From CAVYWD01 sp963772225 (GTDB lineage: Bacteria; Myxococcota; Myxococcia; Myxococcales; UBA5297): 64,000 nt of DNA. Of this stretch, positions 61,182 to 64,000 are shown in pieces. Every line of letters begins with the position of its first letter. The first letter of the stretch is position 1. The stretch spans positions 62,001-126,000 of the forward strand of contig CAVYWD010000009.1 of NCBI GenBank assembly GCA_963772225.1. Reading direction: 5' to 3'. The notes below the pieces were generated by a model, which was not told the origin of the DNA, searched no databases, and saw nothing but the letters and a program-made list of their open reading frames with translations. A program made the position numbers and the translations under genes.

Positions 61182-61204
61182 GCGGGGCCGGGCCAGGGCG
61201 GGCG

Positions 61205-64000
61205 TCACGAGCGCAGCGCCTCGTCGCACTTGGGGCAGACCGGGTGGCCGCCGTCGACGGCCTCGCTGTAGGTCCAGCAGCGCGGGCATTTCTCTCCCTT
61301 TGCCCGCTCGACCTTGACGAACAGCGGGAGGCTCTCGGCCTTGGCGGCGCCCGCAGGCAGCGTCCCCTGGAGCTCCACCTTCGAGACGATGAACGCGGCA
61401 GCCAGCTCGGCGGCGTGGCCCTTGAGGAAGGCGGAGAGCTCGGCGTCTTCGGCGTAGAGCAGGACCTGAGCCTCCAGCGACGAGCCGATGAGCTTCTCGC
61501 GGCGTGCCGCCTCCAGCACCTTCTGGACCTCGGAGCGGACCGCGAACAGGCGGTTGAAGGTGGCCAGCACCTGCTCGTCCTGGGGAGAGGTCCTGGGCTC
61601 TGGGAGGCCGCACAGGAAGATGCTCACCGCCGGCTTGTGCGGCAGGTGCCCGAACGCCTCGTCGGCGGTGAAGCTCATGACCGGGGCCAAGAGCCGCAGC
61701 AGGTCGAACAAGACTTCATGGAGCACGGTCTGCGCCGCGCGCCGCGCCTTCGACTTGGCGCCCGCCGTGTAGAGCCGATCCTTGAGGATGTCGAAGTAGA
61801 CCGCCGAGAGGTCGGTGGCGCAGAAATCGAGGATGGCGTGGTAGACGACGTGGAATTCGTAGTCCTCGTAGGCCTTGCGGACCTTGGCGGTCACCTGCGC
61901 GAGCCGCGCCCTGGCCCAGCGGTCGAGGGCCGGCAGCTCGACCTGGGGCACCGCGTCCTTGGCGGGGTCGAAGTCGTGCAGGTTGCCGAGGCAGTAGCGC
62001 ACGGTGTTGCGGATCTTCCGATAGCCCTCGGTGAGGCTCTCGAGGATCTTCGGCGAAATGCGGATGTCGTCGCGGTAATCGGACGACGCGACCCAGAGCC
62101 TAAGGATCTTCCGCGCCCATCTCCTTGAGGACCTTGTCGAGGGGCACGTAGTTGCCCGCCGATTTGCTGATCTTCTTGCCCTCGCCGTCCACGAAGAAAC
62201 CGTGCGTCAACACCGCCTTGTAGGGCGCGGCGTCGCGGGTGCCCACCGAGCACAAGAGCGAAGAGTGGAACCAGCCGCGGTGCTGGTCGCTCCCCTCGAG
62301 GTAGAGGTCCACCGGCACGCGCGAGCGGGCGCGCTTCTGCGCCACCGCCGCGAAGCTCACGCCGGAGTCGAACCAGACGTCGAGGATGTCCTCCTCCTTG
62401 CGGAACTTCGCGCCGCCGCACTTCACGCATTTCGTCCCCGGCTTGAGAAACGACTCCGGCTCCCGGGCGAACCAGGCGTCGGCGCCCTCCTTCTCGAAGG
62501 CGCGCGCGACCTCCTCCATGGCGTCGAGGTCGAGGAGCGCCTCGCCGCACGCGTCGTCCGCGCAGTAGAAGACCGGGATGGGCACGCCCCACGCGCGCTG
62601 GCGGGAGACGCACCAGTCCGGCCGCGTCTCGATCATCCCGTAGATCCGCTCGCGGCCCCACTTGGGGATCCAGCGGACCTTGTCGATCTGCTCCAGGGCC
62701 TTCTTGCGCAGGTCGTTGTGGCTCATGGAGATGAACCACTGCGCCGTCGCGCGGAAAATGACTGGGCGCTTGCAGCGCCAGCAGACCGGATAGCTGTGGC
62801 GGATGCTCGCCTTGGGGTCGGAAAGCAGCACCTTCGTTTGGAAGAGCCGGTCGACAATCTTGGGGTTGGCCTCGAAGATCGGCTGGCCGGCCAGGTCGCC
62901 CGCCTCGGCGGTAAAGCGGCCGGCCGCGTCCACCGGGCTCAAGGTCTCGAGCCCGTACCGCTGGCCCGCCTCGAAGTCCTCCGCGCCGTGCCCAGGCGCC
63001 GTGTGCACCAGTCCCGTGCCACTCTCGGTGGTCACGTGCTCGCCCAGGATGACCGGGCAGATTCGGCCGTTGAGGACGCTCGTGTAGCGCAGCCCCTCCA
63101 GCGCCTTGCCGCCGAGCGACGCGAGGACCTTGCTGGGGTCGCGCGGCGCGCCGCCCTCGGCCGCGAGCTCGCCAGGGGCGACCGCCGAAAGGAAGCTCGA
63201 GAGCAAATCCTTCGCAACCACGACGACCCGGCCGCCGAGGTCGTAGGCCACGTAGGTGACCTCCGGGTGCGCGGCGATGGCGAGGTTCGCCGGGAGCGTC
63301 CAGGGCGTCGTGGTCCAGATGACGAGCTCGGCTTTGCGGCCCGCGAGGCCCGGCAGCGCGTCCTTGAGCGCGAACGCGACGTAGATGGACGGCGACTCGT
63401 GGTCCTCGTACTCGACCTCGGCCTCGGCCAGGGCGGTCCGGTCGCGCACGCACCAGTAAACGGGCTTCTTGCCGCGCACCAGCGAGCCGCGGCGGGCGAA
63501 GCGGGCGAGCTCGCGCACCGTCTCCGCCTCGTAGTCGAAGCTCATGGTGAGGTACGGCTCCGACCAGCGGGCGAAGACGCCCAGGCGCTTGAACTCGTCG
63601 CGCTGGATGTCGACGAAGCGCTGCGCATACTCGCGGCAGTGCTTGCGCAGCTCGAGCTTGGAGAGGCCCTTCTTGCGCCCGCCCAGCTCCTCCTCGCTCT
63701 TGAGCTCGATGGGCAGGCCGTGGCAGTCCCAGCCGGGGATGAAGTCGGCCAGCTTGCCCGACATGTTGGCGTGCTTGACGACCATGTCCTTGAGCGTCTT
63801 GTTGAGGACGTGCCCCAAGTGGATCTGGCCGTTCGCGTAGGGCGGTCCGTCGTGAAAGACGAACAGCTCCTTGCCCGCGTTCTGCTCCATCAGTCGGTCG
63901 TAGACCTTGAGCTCGTCCCAGCGCGCGAGCATCTGCGGCTCGCGCACAGGAAGCGACGCCTTCATGGGAAAGTCGGTCTTGGGGAGGTTGACCGTGTCCT
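61205..64000 (-). CDS. ileS: Isoleucyl-tRNA synthetase, 5' end outside the window, with an apparent frameshift
   Basis: A class I aminoacyl-tRNA synthetase. The visible N-terminus runs DTVNLPKTDFPMKASLPVRE. The HIGH motif is PPYANGQIHLGH, the editing domain follows, and the KMSKS motif is KKISKS. After KEMGA the frame breaks at 62109-62110. Removing one T of a TT pair restores EILRLWVASSDYRDDIRISP and the anticodon-binding domain. It ends with a zinc-finger tail CPRCWTYSEA plus VCPKCDE. Read without repair the frame stops near 62100. The enzyme is essential, so an assembly error is likely. ileS-lspA is a common pair. Confidence 0.95.

Overview
The window is a high-GC (roughly 70 %) bacterial chromosome segment. 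Its gene content points to a myxobacterium or a close relative (Myxococcota). The pointers are cysteine-rich lipoproteins whose mature N-termini are full of Asp-Ala-Gly runs, a protein with an AgmX-like C-terminus, a PP2C phosphatase fused to a cyclic-nucleotide domain, an FHA-GGDEF protein, a protein resembling the MXAN_5187 family, and an Lgt with a long N-terminal extension. The assignment rests on gene content only. No rRNA is present, and the only RNA gene seen is one tRNA-Gly.

Layout. 1-5.1 kb (minus): yajC-secD-secF, then a family 4 uracil-DNA glycosylase and a truncated NfeD/ClpP-like protease. 5.5-14.8 kb (plus): a zinc-type dehydrogenase, ilvE, an AAA+ ATPase, a degenerate Fic protein, endonuclease IV, a DHH phosphoesterase, a small lipoprotein and a NarL-type histidine kinase/response regulator pair. 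14.9-25.6 kb (minus): a tightly packed cell-envelope block of outer-membrane barrels, cysteine-rich lipoproteins, a beta-propeller lipoprotein, a PP2C-cNMP fusion and a VWA lipoprotein. 25.8-37.9 kb: mixed housekeeping and accessory genes, including pgsA, tRNA-Gly, an Lgt-like protein, an MFS transporter, a Tat-type hemerythrin lipoprotein and an ahpC-perR pair. 37.8-42.2 kb (minus): a GH5 cellulase with near-identical 303-bp repeats, then an ECF sigma/anti-sigma pair.

42.3-54 kb is the most distinctive region. On the minus strand an ArsR regulator is followed by an octaheme cytochrome of the tetrathionate reductase family, a seven-heme protein fused to a cytochrome b membrane domain, two YeeE/YedE sulfur transporters (one fused to a cysteine-less rhodanese), a radical SAM-SPASM enzyme, an ArsM-like methyltransferase, an easily missed 33-residue cysteine-rich peptide, thioredoxin, thioredoxin reductase and a DUF2892 protein. 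A sulfide:quinone-reductase-like flavoprotein is divergent from this set. The likely theme is sulfur or metalloid redox chemistry. The radical SAM, methyltransferase and Cys-peptide trio is the best candidate for an undescribed system.

54-64 kb: a metallophosphoesterase, FHA-GGDEF, pfkA, a lipoprotein, a coiled-coil protein, and lgt, lspA and ileS. The last two supply lipoprotein processing, which fits the many lipoproteins here.

At least eight genes carry single-site frameshifts, among them secF and ileS, which should be essential. Several lie in short homopolymers and are repaired by one base, so sequencing or assembly error is the likeliest cause. Coordinates below span both halves of such genes.
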